From NCBI RefSeq assembly GCF_023115465.1, contig NZ_CP096034.1, positions 2,232,001-2,296,000 of the forward strand: a DNA stretch of 64,000 nucleotides. The letters are read 5' to 3'. The notes below the pieces were generated by a model. The model was given only the letters and a program-made list of their open reading frames with translations, was not told the DNA's origin and did not search any database. Both the position numbers and the translations under genes were made by a program. Below, piece after piece: positions 34,989-43,589 of the stretch. Source of the stretch: Gottfriedia acidiceleris. GTDB taxonomy: Bacteria > Bacillota > Bacilli > Bacillales > Bacillaceae_G. The first letter of the stretch is position 1, and every line of letters starts with the position of its first letter.

Positions 34989-36209
34989 TTGGTTAGAAGG
35001 ATAAAAGATCTATTTACCATTAAGGGGTATAGTTTATTTGTCATCTGTTTGTTATTTGTAGGGATCGGACTTTCAATCACAACTCCTTATTTATCATTGT
35101 ATTCTACAAAATATATAGGGATGAGCTCTGGAGCATTTGGTATCTTCATGGCAGTGATTTCATTAAGTGGTGTTTTAGTTAATACATTGATTGCTGAACG
35201 TTCTGATCGAGCAATTGACAGAAAATGGATTATTATGATTGCGATGATTTCATCGGCAATAGGTTATGCATCTTATTTACTATTTCATAACTATTATTTA
35301 TTATTAGTTTTTGTTGCTTTATTTAATGGATTAGGTGCAGCGGCCATGCCACAAATTTTTGCATCCGCACAGGAGTCGGCAAATGCAAGTTTATCTAAAG
35401 ACAAGACTTTAGCATTATCAACTTTACGCTCACTTGTTTCTTTAGGATTTTTAATTGGACCATTAGTAGGTACTTTAATTTTAAGAGCAAAAGGTTATCA
35501 TGGACTATTTTGGAGTACATCTAGCATTTATGTCATGATTACTCTTCTAGTATTCTTCTTTTTAGAAAAGAGAAAACCAGTTCAGAACAATATTAAAAAG
35601 AAAAACAAGACAAAAGTCACAGTTGCTAAACGAAAACAACTAAGACTACCATTTATAGCTTTTATCTTATTATTTGCAGTTAGTTCGATAAATTGGATCA
35701 ACACACCTCTTTTTATCGTCAATGAGTTACATGGTACTAATACAGATGTTGGATTAGTCGTTAGTATATGTGCAGGTTTAGAAATTCCAATCATGCTTGT
35801 GTTGGGAGTACTTTCTAAAAAAATCTCGAATCATGCATTGATGATCTACGGTTGCTTTATTGGTTTACTCTATTATTTTATCTTAAGCATTTCGACACAT
35901 ACATGGGAGTTAATCGTTGCACAATTGCTACAGGCCACATACATCGCAATCGTTATGGGTAATGGTATAAGCTATTTTAACGACCTACTACCAAATTCAC
36001 CCGGCTTTTCTGCATCAATTTATGCAAATTGCTCGACAATCGGAAGTTTAGTTGGAAATTTAGGCGGAGGTCTGTTTGCACAAATAGCAGGGTATCGTAA
36101 TGTTTATTTACTTTGTATATTATTTGTAATTTGTTCACTGTTTATATTATTTAAATCCAAAAACAATGTGGAAATGGAAATATCGACAGGTCATAGTCAA
36201 TCTGTGTAG
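34989..36209 (+). CDS. MFS transporter, sugar-efflux (SetA/SetB-like) type
   Basis: A 406-residue polytopic protein starting at TTG 34989, with GAGGGGG 8 nt upstream. About 12 membrane helices are visible. After helix 2 there is an RSDR-type loop (AERSDRAIDRKW), the MFS loop-A motif variant. A long charged loop (KRKPVQNNIKKKNKTKVTVAKRK...) separates the two halves. The sequence GLSITTPYLSLYSTKYIGMSSGAFG near the N-terminus resembles bacterial sugar-efflux transporters. It likely exports a sugar or sugar analogue. A histidine-kinase remnant starts 33 bp after its stop. Confidence 0.82.
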   Translation: MVRRIKDLFTIKGYSLFVICLLFVGIGLSITTPYLSLYSTKYIGMSSGAFGIFMAVISLSGVLVNTLIAERSDRAIDRKWIIMIAMISSAIGYASYLLFHNYYLLLVFVALFNGLGAAAMPQIFASAQESANASLSKDKTLALSTLRSLVSLGFLIGPLVGTLILRAKGYHGLFWSTSSIYVMITLLVFFFLEKRKPVQNNIKKKNKTKVTVAKRKQLRLPFIAFILLFAVSSINWINTPLFIVNELHGTNTDVGLVVSICAGLEIPIMLVLGVLSKKISNHALMIYGCFIGLLYYFILSISTHTWELIVAQLLQATYIAIVMGNGISYFNDLLPNSPGFSASIYANCSTIGSLVGNLGGGLFAQIAGYRNVYLLCILFVICSLFILFKSKNNVEMEISTGHSQSV

Positions 36210-36241
36210 TTGATTGTTGATGAATGACACATAAATAACGT

Positions 36242-36397
36242 ATGATTGATCGTTTTTATAAAGTTGATCATGCTCGAACAGGAAAAGGCACAGGACTTGT
36301 TTAGCCAATTGCTAAAAGTTTAATGGAAAAAATGAATGGTAAAATTACTGCAGAGTTTAAAGAGAATAAATTATTTATGAAATGTGAATGGTTTTAG
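36242..36397 (+). pseudogene. histidine-kinase C-terminal remnant
   Basis: Fifty-two codons read as MIDRFYKVDHARTGKGTGLV, a TAG at 36302-36304, then PIAKSLMEKMNGKITAEF... and a final TAG. This is the end of an HATPase domain, where the G2 box is normally GTGLGLAIAKSLMEKMNGKI. The box appears altered by a base loss and a nearby base gain that restore frame (GTTTAGCCA in place of the expected GGTTTAGCA). Everything upstream of the RFYKVD segment is missing. Not a working gene. Confidence 0.8.
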
Positions 36398-36457
36398 AGG
36401 TAGTGTTAATTTTAAGTAAAGTCTAAGATGTAAAAATACTAAAATAGTTGAGAGTAT

Positions 36458-36497
36458 AGGTTAAGTTCCCTTCTTGATTGGGACTTAACCTTTTTTT
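36458..36497 (+). terminator. intrinsic terminator downstream of the kinase remnant
   Basis: AGGTTAAGTTCCC (36458-36470) pairs with GGGACTTAACCT (36480-36491) with one bulged T, then seven T. Probably the surviving terminator of the lost kinase operon. Confidence 0.88.
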
Positions 36498-36689
36498 ATT
36501 AAGTGGATAATTTAAGTAATTTACCTACTATTTATATATTTTTGTATAAATTTGGGAGTATAGAAAGTTATGAGAAGATTTTAAAACATTTTACAGAAGG
36601 ATTACATTTTATAGATTTCAATTTAATAATAGGTAGATAAGATAATGATGTCCATGGGCAAATAAGAATTTAAAAACAGGAGTGGTAAG

Positions 36690-39600
36690 ATGGGGAGGAG
36701 AAGGAAGTTGAAGCATTTATTTTTAATTATTATGTCAGTATTACTTATTTTAAGCAGTGTGAGCTACATACGACCAGTGTATGCATCTACTGATGGGTAT
36801 AAGCTGTCAGAAGCAGAAAGTTTTATTTCTAGGTCGGGTTCAAATCTTAAAGTTGAAGCTTGTCCAGACGGTGGACAAAATGTTGGTGGAACGAATGATA
36901 ACCAGTATTTGGAATACGGGAATTTTGATTTTGGAAGCGGTATTAATGGTGCTACAAATTTCAGTGCAAGAGTCGCAGTTAAGGGATCTAATGCTGGTGG
37001 AGACATTGAGATTTGGATTGACAGTCCTAATAGTACGAATGGTAAGAAAGTAGGTACCCTTTCAGTTACAGCAACTGCACCAGACAATTGGAATGTTTAT
37101 CAAACTATGTCTACTGGTATTACTGAGGTTACTGGAGTACATAATGTCTATCTTGTATTAAAGGTTGCGGTTGGAAAAACATATGTTGCCAATATAAACT
37201 GGTTTCAATTTTCAAAATCGTTGAACAGTATTTCTCTAACAAAGCTACCAACGAAGACTTCCTATCGCATTGGTGAAAGCCTTGATCTTACGGGGTTAGA
37301 GGTCACAGGTACGTATATTGATGGTACAAAACGTGTAGAGGAGATTAGAGCTTCAGATGTGAGCGGAATCAATAGTTCTTCGGCAACAACTAATCAAACC
37401 TTAACGCTCACAATACGAGGTAAGAAAGTTACCTACTCAGTAAATATAAATCCATAGATTCTACAAAGTATTATCGCACCTCAATCAATCACAGGGGTAG
37501 AAAATGGCACAGCACCATCAATGGTCGCATTAGGTTTGCCTAGTAATGTAGATCTAGTTACTGATGGAGGAAATGTTAATGCACCAGTTAAATGGGATAT
37601 TGACTCTTCAGGCTATAATCCAGCCTTAAAGGCAGAGCAGAGGTTTTCGATTTCAGGATTAGTAAACAAGCCTGAAGACATTACTAATCCAAATAATGTC
37701 GCACTGTCAACACAAATAAATGTTACTGTACTAGCTTCGTCAACTCCTGAAAAAGATACTAGTTATAAATTCAGTTTTATGGCAATTTCTGATACACATT
37801 CCAATGTAAAAGGTGATAGCAATGACCTTATATTAAATGAAACAATGCATGATGCGGTTAATAATAATGTGAAATCAGTTAGCGTCGTAGGTGACCTTAC
37901 TGATTATGGGACAGATGCACAATACGATACTTTTATGTCAACGATGAATAAATATCCTGAATTAAATCGCAACTATGTATTTGGAAACCATGATGTAAGA
38001 TGGATGAACGGATTCGAAACCGCTAAAAATAGATTTCTATCCCATACCGGAATGCCAGCTGTGTATTTTGATAAATGGATTAATGGATATCATTTTATTT
38101 ATTTGGCAACCGAGACGGATGATAAGGACAGTGCTTACCTTTCGGATACGCAACTTAACTGGTTAAAAGTAAAATTGGCCGAGGGCGCTAAAAAATCTAA
38201 ACCAATCTTTTTATTCGTTCACCAACCATTAGGTAATACTGTGTCAATGACAAGGCCAGAGGATGGCTATCAAAGTGATGAAGTACAGGACCAAAGATTT
38301 AAAGATATTGTAGGTGAATATCCTCAAAGCGTATTAATAACTGGACATGTTCATGATGATATTAGACTACCTGGTACTTTATATAATAAACAGTATTTTT
38401 CAATGATAAGAGATGGAGCAATAAAATATAACCCTTCTTATTCTAAAGAGCCAGGTGCTCAAGGGCTGATTTTTGATATATATGCCGATAGAGTTGTAAT
38501 TAATGGAAGGGACTTTGCTAAAAAAAGTACAATTGCTACATGGACAATAAAAAATTATACGACGGATGCGCTTCAAGCGGATCAACAAGCACCAACTTCA
38601 CCGTCAAATATTACTACAAAGTTAGTAACGGACAAAACGGCAATTCTATCTTGGAATGCATCAACAGATAATTTTAAGGGGAATGTAGGTGTAACTGGCT
38701 ATGATATTTTTAACGCTGGGACTTTGATTGGTTCTACAACTGGTCGTACAAACTTTGAAATAACAGGACTAAAAGCTAATACAACATATCAATTTACAGT
38801 CAAAGCAAAGGATGCAGCAGGTAATTTATCAGAAGAAAGTAGTGCAATTAATGTTACAACATTAGCGTATGATCCGGCACCATACAATTTGACTTTGAAC
38901 AAGACAGCTACAGCAAATGGTAGCTTAATAGGGAATGACCCTTCAAAGGCCGTTGATGGGTCTGCTAAAAATGATAGTAAGTGGTCTTCGAATACTAACG
39001 GAGACAAATGGCTAATGGTGGACCTTGGACAAGACTATGATATTAGTAGATGGATCGTGAAGCATTCTGGAGAAGGTGGAGAAAGCATATCTCTAAATAC
39101 TAAAAATTATAAACTTCAGGGAAGTCTAGATGGAACTACTTGGAAGGATCTAGACACCGTTGCAGGTAATGTATCTAATAGCACAGACAGGTATTTTAAT
39201 AAAACAAATGTAAGGTATGTCAGGCTTTACATTACGACACCTCAAAATTATGCTGAAACAGGTACAGCAAATATTTATGAATTTGAAGTATATGGACGAA
39301 GCATCGATGTTGATTCGCCTATGACAACCGCAACAACTAACGGGATTATTGGTGACGATGTGTGGAATATAAAGAATGTAAATGTTAATTTCAATGCTGA
39401 GGACAATCTGAATGGTACAGGTGTCAATCGTATTGAGACAAGGATAGACGAAGGCGAATGGGTATCCCAAAACCAATTAACTTTGACAGAGGAAGGCATA
39501 CACAAAGTTGAATATCGTGCGATTGATAACGCAGGAAATGTAGAAGTAACAAAACAACTTATTATAAGTATTGATAAGACGGGACCAATCGTTACAGAAT

Positions 39601-40058
39601 CTGTCCCGATCGATGGCAGTATTTTTGAAAATGATGAGGAAATTACGCCTAAGTTTACATTAGTAGACAATTTTTCAGGTGTTGATAACTCTAAAACAAA
39701 GGCAAAACTTGATACGTATGCATACAAAATTGGTTCACCGATTGCATTATATACATTGCCACTTGGTTTACATTCAATTGTAATCTATTCAGTTGACAAA
39801 GCTGGTAATATTGGTACAAAAACTATTCAATTTCAAACTATTACAACAAATGAATCTTTAAATGAATTAGTAAAGCACTTTGCTGATACCGAATGGATTG
39901 ACAATGTAGGAATCGCAAATAGCCTCCACGAAAAGTTAGGAAATAACAATTTGAAAGGTTTCTTGAATGAAGTTAAGGCTCAAAGTGGTAAACACATCAC
40001 AAATGAGGCTGCAGAATATTTACTTAGAGACGCTCAATATTTGTTGTCACAACAATAA
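36690..40058 (+). pseudogene. secreted metallophosphoesterase with CBM, Ig, FnIII, F5/8C and FIMAH domains, split by an in-frame TAG
   Basis: ATG 36690 follows AGGAG and opens a frame with a signal peptide (LIIMSVLLILSSVSYIRPVYAS), a CBM6-like domain (about residues 33-172) and an Ig-like domain (about 180-255). It stops at TAG 37455-37457. The same frame continues without a break from 37458 to 40058. That part holds the rest of an Ig-like domain, a calcineurin-like phosphoesterase (AISDTHSN, GDLTDYG, GNHDVRW, FVHQP, GHVHDD), FnIII, an F5/8C (CBM32) domain, an OmpL47-type Ig domain and a C-terminal FIMAH domain ending at 40058. No binding site precedes the ATG at 37521. It reads as one 1122-codon gene with a single amber codon between two Ig-like domains. 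It could be a pseudogene, a sequencing error or a read-through site. Confidence 0.8.
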
Positions 40059-40090
40059 TTTGTACAAAAAGATAGAGTAGTAGTTTAAAG

Positions 40091-40123
40091 GATCCTCAAT
40101 TTAATCGATTGAGGGTCTTTTTT
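40091..40123 (+). terminator. intrinsic terminator of the metallophosphoesterase gene
   Basis: GATCCTCAAT (40091-40100) pairs with ATTGAGGGTC (40108-40117) with one wobble, then six T. Confidence 0.85.
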
Positions 40124-40353
40124 ACTTTCATATTTTATCAGTATAAATGGATTTGAAAATAAACATTTGAATAGTACTCTTTTACCCAATTCCACCTATT
40201 TTTAGGATAGAACTCAAAAATTACTATTTGTTAGTGAAAAATATCGTCCTATTTTCTTAGTCTGACATTCAAAAAAGGATATTCCGAATATAAAATTGAA
40301 TACTTATATGGGCTATAAGCTTGAAAAATATTTTTAAAAAAGGATGTTCTAAT

Positions 40354-40833
40354 TTGACTTTAAATTTAACACTTATGGATAACCAAGATTTTCAGAGATT
40401 CCTAGAAATAGCAACTGTTAATTTTGCAAATGATAAAGTGAAAAATGGAAGTTGGAAAGAAGAAACAGCTTTAGAACAATCTAAGGCAGCTTTTCAATCT
40501 TTATTACCAGATGGTGAAAATACTGAAAATAACTATTTGAAAAACATTGTTTTAAATGAAGAAACGATTGGTTATATTTGGTATTCTATTAACAAAAAAC
40601 AAGAGCCAAATTATGCTTATTTATATGAAATTCTCATTTATCCAGCATATAGAGGTCAAGGATTCGGTAAAGAAACGATGAGTATGTGTATACAAGAAAT
40701 TAATGAGTTAGGAGTAGATGATGTATGGCTACACGTTTTTGGTCATAATCAAGGTGCATTGAATCTCTATCAACAACTTGGATTTGAAATTACTGATTAT
40801 AACTTAAAGGTTAGTTCTTCTCGCTTTAAATAA
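40354..40833 (+). CDS. GNAT-family N-acetyltransferase
   Basis: About 159 residues from TTG 40354, chosen because AAAGGA lies 9 nt upstream. TTG 40321 has no such site, and ATG 40375 is also possible. The acetyl-CoA-binding motif A is YEILIYPAYRGQGFGKETM (about residues 90-108), with the typical R/QxxGxG/A pattern, and motif B is VWLHVFGHNQGALNLYQQLGFE. The acceptor substrate is unknown. It faces a convergent MocR gene across one hairpin. Confidence 0.85.
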   Translation: MTLNLTLMDNQDFQRFLEIATVNFANDKVKNGSWKEETALEQSKAAFQSLLPDGENTENNYLKNIVLNEETIGYIWYSINKKQEPNYAYLYEILIYPAYRGQGFGKETMSMCIQEINELGVDDVWLHVFGHNQGALNLYQQLGFEITDYNLKVSSSRFK

Positions 40834-40862
40834 AAATAAAAGAATAAATTAATAGTTTAGAG

Positions 40863-40899
40863 GGAGCTGATCTTCATTCGTCATTCAGCTCCATTTTTT
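40863..40899. terminator. hairpin between convergent GNAT and MocR genes
   Basis: GGAGCTGA (40863-40870) pairs exactly with TCAGCTCC (40885-40892), 14-nt loop. T-run on the + side. Also at the 3' end of the minus-strand MocR gene. Confidence 0.75.
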
Positions 40900-40920
40900 C
40901 AAATGTTGTACAGTAATTAT

Positions 40921-42315
40921 TTAAATCTTTTTGAGGAGATATTGAGATAGAATTTTCAATCCAGAATCTAAATCCCCTAAAGATTGGGTAGAAGAAAGTG
41001 CAATACGTAAATACTTTTCAGAAGAAGATTGTCCACTCAGAAAACGATCAGAATGAAATACACGTACACCTAATTTTTTTAAATCTGCCTCTAAGTTTAC
41101 TCCATTACTATGACTATGAATGGGGAGCCAACGGTAAAAACTAAGCGGATGACCAACCTTATTTACAGGGAAATAGGATGAATAGATATCGTTAACAGTT
41201 TCAGCTAACTGTTTCTTTTGTTGAACGATTTCATGTGCTTTTCCTGATAAGATCAGTTCAGTAATTACTTCCACATCAAGTGAAGATGTTTTTACGTTAA
41301 GATTAAAAATAGCCTTCAAAATTTTTTCGCGTAATACATCCCCAAAAACCATATAAGCAACTCTCAATCCAGAACAGATGGACTTTGATGTACCACAAAT
41401 ATATACGCTTTGTTCTGGCAGTAGGTTATACATAGGTTGTTTGTAATCAGAAATTACTCCCGCAGTTATAAATGCATGTATATCATCTTCGATTAAAATT
41501 AAACGATGCTTCCTTATGACAGAAGCTAGTTCAAGTTTTCGAAAGTCTGAAATCATTATAGTGGTTGGGTTACTACAAGAAGGCATTAGGAATATGCCGT
41601 GTATATTTAATTGACTACATTGCTTTTCAAGTTCATCCGGTAACATTCCAAACTGGTCGCAGGGGATAGGGATTAATTGAATGTGTAACATTTTTGCCAG
41701 CTCAATAAAATTTGAAAAGGTGTAAAAATCTGTTGCAATTCGATTACCTGGCTCAAATAAACTAGCCAAAGCAAGGACCAAAGCGTTCTGAGTACCAGAC
41801 GCAATTGCTAAATTATCTTGTTTAGCTTTTATACCAAAAGCTTCCATCCAGTTTAGTGCTGCTGCTTTTTGATGTGGGATACCAGTGGGGTCATTGTAAT
41901 TTAATAATTGATCTAAATAGCTTTTACTGACTACTTTCTGAATTGCTTCAGTCACAATACTATTCGTTTGTTCAAAAGAAGCTACAAAGCCAAGATCAAT
42001 ACTATTTGCTGTTTTATCTGTAGAAATCGTGATTGAATGTGCTGCATTCGGAGCAACAAAAGTTCCACTTCCTGTCATCGCATAGATTAAACCTTTTACT
42101 TCACATATCTTGTAGGCTCGAGTGATTGTCGTAAAGTTTAAGTCCAGAAAATCAGCCAATTCTCGCTGTGGTGGTAACTTTGTACCAGGTGCTAGAAAGC
42201 CATTAATAATATCTTGTTCTAGTTGTAGTGCAATCGAATGATAAAAAGGACGTTTTAAAGTCAATTTATCGGGTTTCCATGACATTGGATAATTTTCAAA
42301 TGAATTTACTGGCAT
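40921..42315 (-). CDS. MocR/PdxR-family regulator (GntR HTH + aminotransferase-like)
   Basis: 464 residues from ATG 42315, with GAGGTG 5 nt upstream on the minus strand. The longer ATG at 42342 lies within an operator arm. N-terminal winged HTH: IALQLEQDIINGFLAPGTKLPPQRELADFLDLNFTTITRAYKICEVKGLIYAMTGSGTFV. The C-terminal fold type I aminotransferase-like domain carries a PLP-lysine-type segment (YICGTSKSICSGLRVAYMVFG). MocR proteins bind PLP or its adducts and control nearby metabolic or transport genes. It is divergent from azlCD-yerA and separated by two near-identical inverted repeats, so it probably controls that operon and itself. The effector is unknown. Confidence 0.9.
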   Translation of the reverse strand: MPVNSFENYPMSWKPDKLTLKRPFYHSIALQLEQDIINGFLAPGTKLPPQRELADFLDLNFTTITRAYKICEVKGLIYAMTGSGTFVAPNAAHSITISTDKTANSIDLGFVASFEQTNSIVTEAIQKVVSKSYLDQLLNYNDPTGIPHQKAAALNWMEAFGIKAKQDNLAIASGTQNALVLALASLFEPGNRIATDFYTFSNFIELAKMLHIQLIPIPCDQFGMLPDELEKQCSQLNIHGIFLMPSCSNPTTIMISDFRKLELASVIRKHRLILIEDDIHAFITAGVISDYKQPMYNLLPEQSVYICGTSKSICSGLRVAYMVFGDVLREKILKAIFNLNVKTSSLDVEVITELILSGKAHEIVQQKKQLAETVNDIYSSYFPVNKVGHPLSFYRWLPIHSHSNGVNLEADLKKLGVRVFHSDRFLSGQSSSEKYLRIALSSTQSLGDLDSGLKILSQYLLKKI

Positions 42316-42334
42316 TTTTTCACCTCTACTGTTT

Positions 42335-42369
42335 AATTCCATACAATTATATCATTTTTGTATGGAATT
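42335..42369. promoter_or_regulatory. operator-like inverted repeat 1, next to the MocR start
   Basis: AATTCCATACAA (42335-42346) is exactly complementary to TTGTATGGAATT (42358-42369), 11-bp spacer. The spacer, read on the minus strand, contains TATAAT, with TTTTGA 17 bp further upstream, so it overlaps the presumed MocR promoter. Confidence 0.7.
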
Positions 42370-42454
42370 CAAAAAATACAAATCTATATTTAATTGAGTA
42401 GAAAGTCAGTAAATATTCTTTAAACTGTACTTGATTTAATTTTTAGAAAATTGT

Positions 42455-42488
42455 AATCCATACAATTATTTCATTTTTTGTATGGATT
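42455..42488. promoter_or_regulatory. operator-like inverted repeat 2, upstream of azlC
   Basis: AATCCATACAA (42455-42465) pairs exactly with TTGTATGGATT (42478-42488), 12-bp spacer. The core CCATACAATTAT is shared with repeat 1. Its right arm includes TTGTAT, which can act as the -35 of the azlC promoter. Confidence 0.7.
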
Positions 42489-42507
42489 CCGTATGTTAAA
42501 TTAGAAT
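42478..42507 (+). promoter_or_regulatory. candidate sigma-A promoter of azlC-azlD-yerA
   Basis: TTGTAT (42478-42483), 18-bp spacer, TAGAAT (42502-42507), about 27 bp before azlC. The -35 coincides with an operator arm, which would let the MocR protein block or reposition RNA polymerase. Confidence 0.5.
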
Positions 42508-42534
42508 AAATTTAACGATACAGGATGTGAAACT

Positions 42535-43245
42535 ATGAAAAAGGGAAACAAACCTTGGATGGCATTTCGCTTTGCTTTTCCACACACGATACCCATTTTT
42601 GCAGGATTTTTATTTTTAGGGATAGCCTATGGGGTTTTTATGAACTCTTTAGGATTCAGTGCCATTTATCCGATTTTGATGGGGCTAACAATTTTTGCTG
42701 GATCGATGGAATTTATTGCAGCAAACTTATTACTGATGGGTTTTAATCCAATTAACGCACTTTTACTAACTTTAATGGTGAACGCGCGACATTTGTTTTA
42801 TGGAATCTCAATGTTAGATAAATATAAAGGCACTGGAAAGAAAAAAATCTATCTAATTTTCGGTCTATGTGATGAGACTTTTTCGATAAATTATACCGCG
42901 GATATACCAGATAACGTAGATAAGAGATGGTTTATGTTTTTTGTTACATTCCTTAATCATTTGTATTGGGTAATTGGAGCATCTATTGGAGGAATTTTTG
43001 GATCACTTGTAAAATTCAATACTAAAGGGCTTGAATTCGTAATGACTGCCCTTTTTGTTGTTATATTCATTGAGCAGTGGAAAAAAGAGACAAAACATAT
43101 TAGTGCTCTAACAGGGGTTGGACTTTCAACTATCTGTCTTATTATTTTTGGTGGAGATCATTTCATTATTCCTGCGATGCTTTCAATTCTCGTTACTCTT
43201 AGTGTACTTAGAAAACCTTCTAAGAAAGTCGAGGTATCAGTATGA
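42535..43245 (+). CDS. azlC: branched-chain amino-acid exporter large subunit AzlC
   Basis: A 236-residue membrane protein matching AzlC throughout: [39 protein letters not shown], then [14 protein letters not shown] and [10 protein letters not shown]. With AzlD it forms a small-molecule exporter known from branched-chain amino acids and azaleucine. The stop overlaps the azlD start by 4 nt (ATGA). AGGATGTGA is the ribosome site. Confidence 0.9.
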   Translation: MKKGNKPWMAFRFAFPHTIPIFAGFLFLGIAYGVFMNSLGFSAIYPILMGLTIFAGSMEFIAANLLLMGFNPINALLLTLMVNARHLFYGISMLDKYKGTGKKKIYLIFGLCDETFSINYTADIPDNVDKRWFMFFVTFLNHLYWVIGASIGGIFGSLVKFNTKGLEFVMTALFVVIFIEQWKKETKHISALTGVGLSTICLIIFGGDHFIIPAMLSILVTLSVLRKPSKKVEVSV

Positions 43246-43574
43246 CGATGAATATAACACAGCAAATTATCACAGTATCAATGGTTGTTTTAGGTACTAT
43301 GCTGACAAGATTTCTTCCATTTATCATTTTTCCACCGGGGAAAGTTACACCGAGGTATGTACAGTATTTAGGTAAAGTCCTACCGTCTGCAGTAATTGGA
43401 CTATTGGTCATCTATTGTTTTAAAAATGTAAATATGCTTTCCGGCACTCACGGTTTGCCAGAGTTTATTTCAGTATTTATTGTTGCGATACTCCATTTAT
43501 GGAAGAGAATGATGCTTCTTTCGATAGCGGGAGGTACATTTGTTTATATGATTCTTGTGCAATTAGTTTTTTAA
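43242..43574 (+). CDS. azlD: branched-chain amino-acid exporter small subunit AzlD
   Basis: A 110-residue protein with about four helices and the AzlD pattern ([39 protein letters not shown]). ATG 43242 overlaps azlC, so the two are translationally coupled. The yerA start follows 15 nt after its stop with its own AGGAG, which makes a three-gene operon. Confidence 0.88.
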   Translation: MTMNITQQIITVSMVVLGTMLTRFLPFIIFPPGKVTPRYVQYLGKVLPSAVIGLLVIYCFKNVNMLSGTHGLPEFISVFIVAILHLWKRMMLLSIAGGTFVYMILVQLVF

Positions 43575-43589
43575 CGATATAGGAGTGAA

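Noticed and set aside
39150-39727. Two overlapping minus-strand frames inside the metallophosphoesterase gene
   Set aside because: They lie antisense to well-supported Ig and F5/8C domains and show no protein-like motifs.
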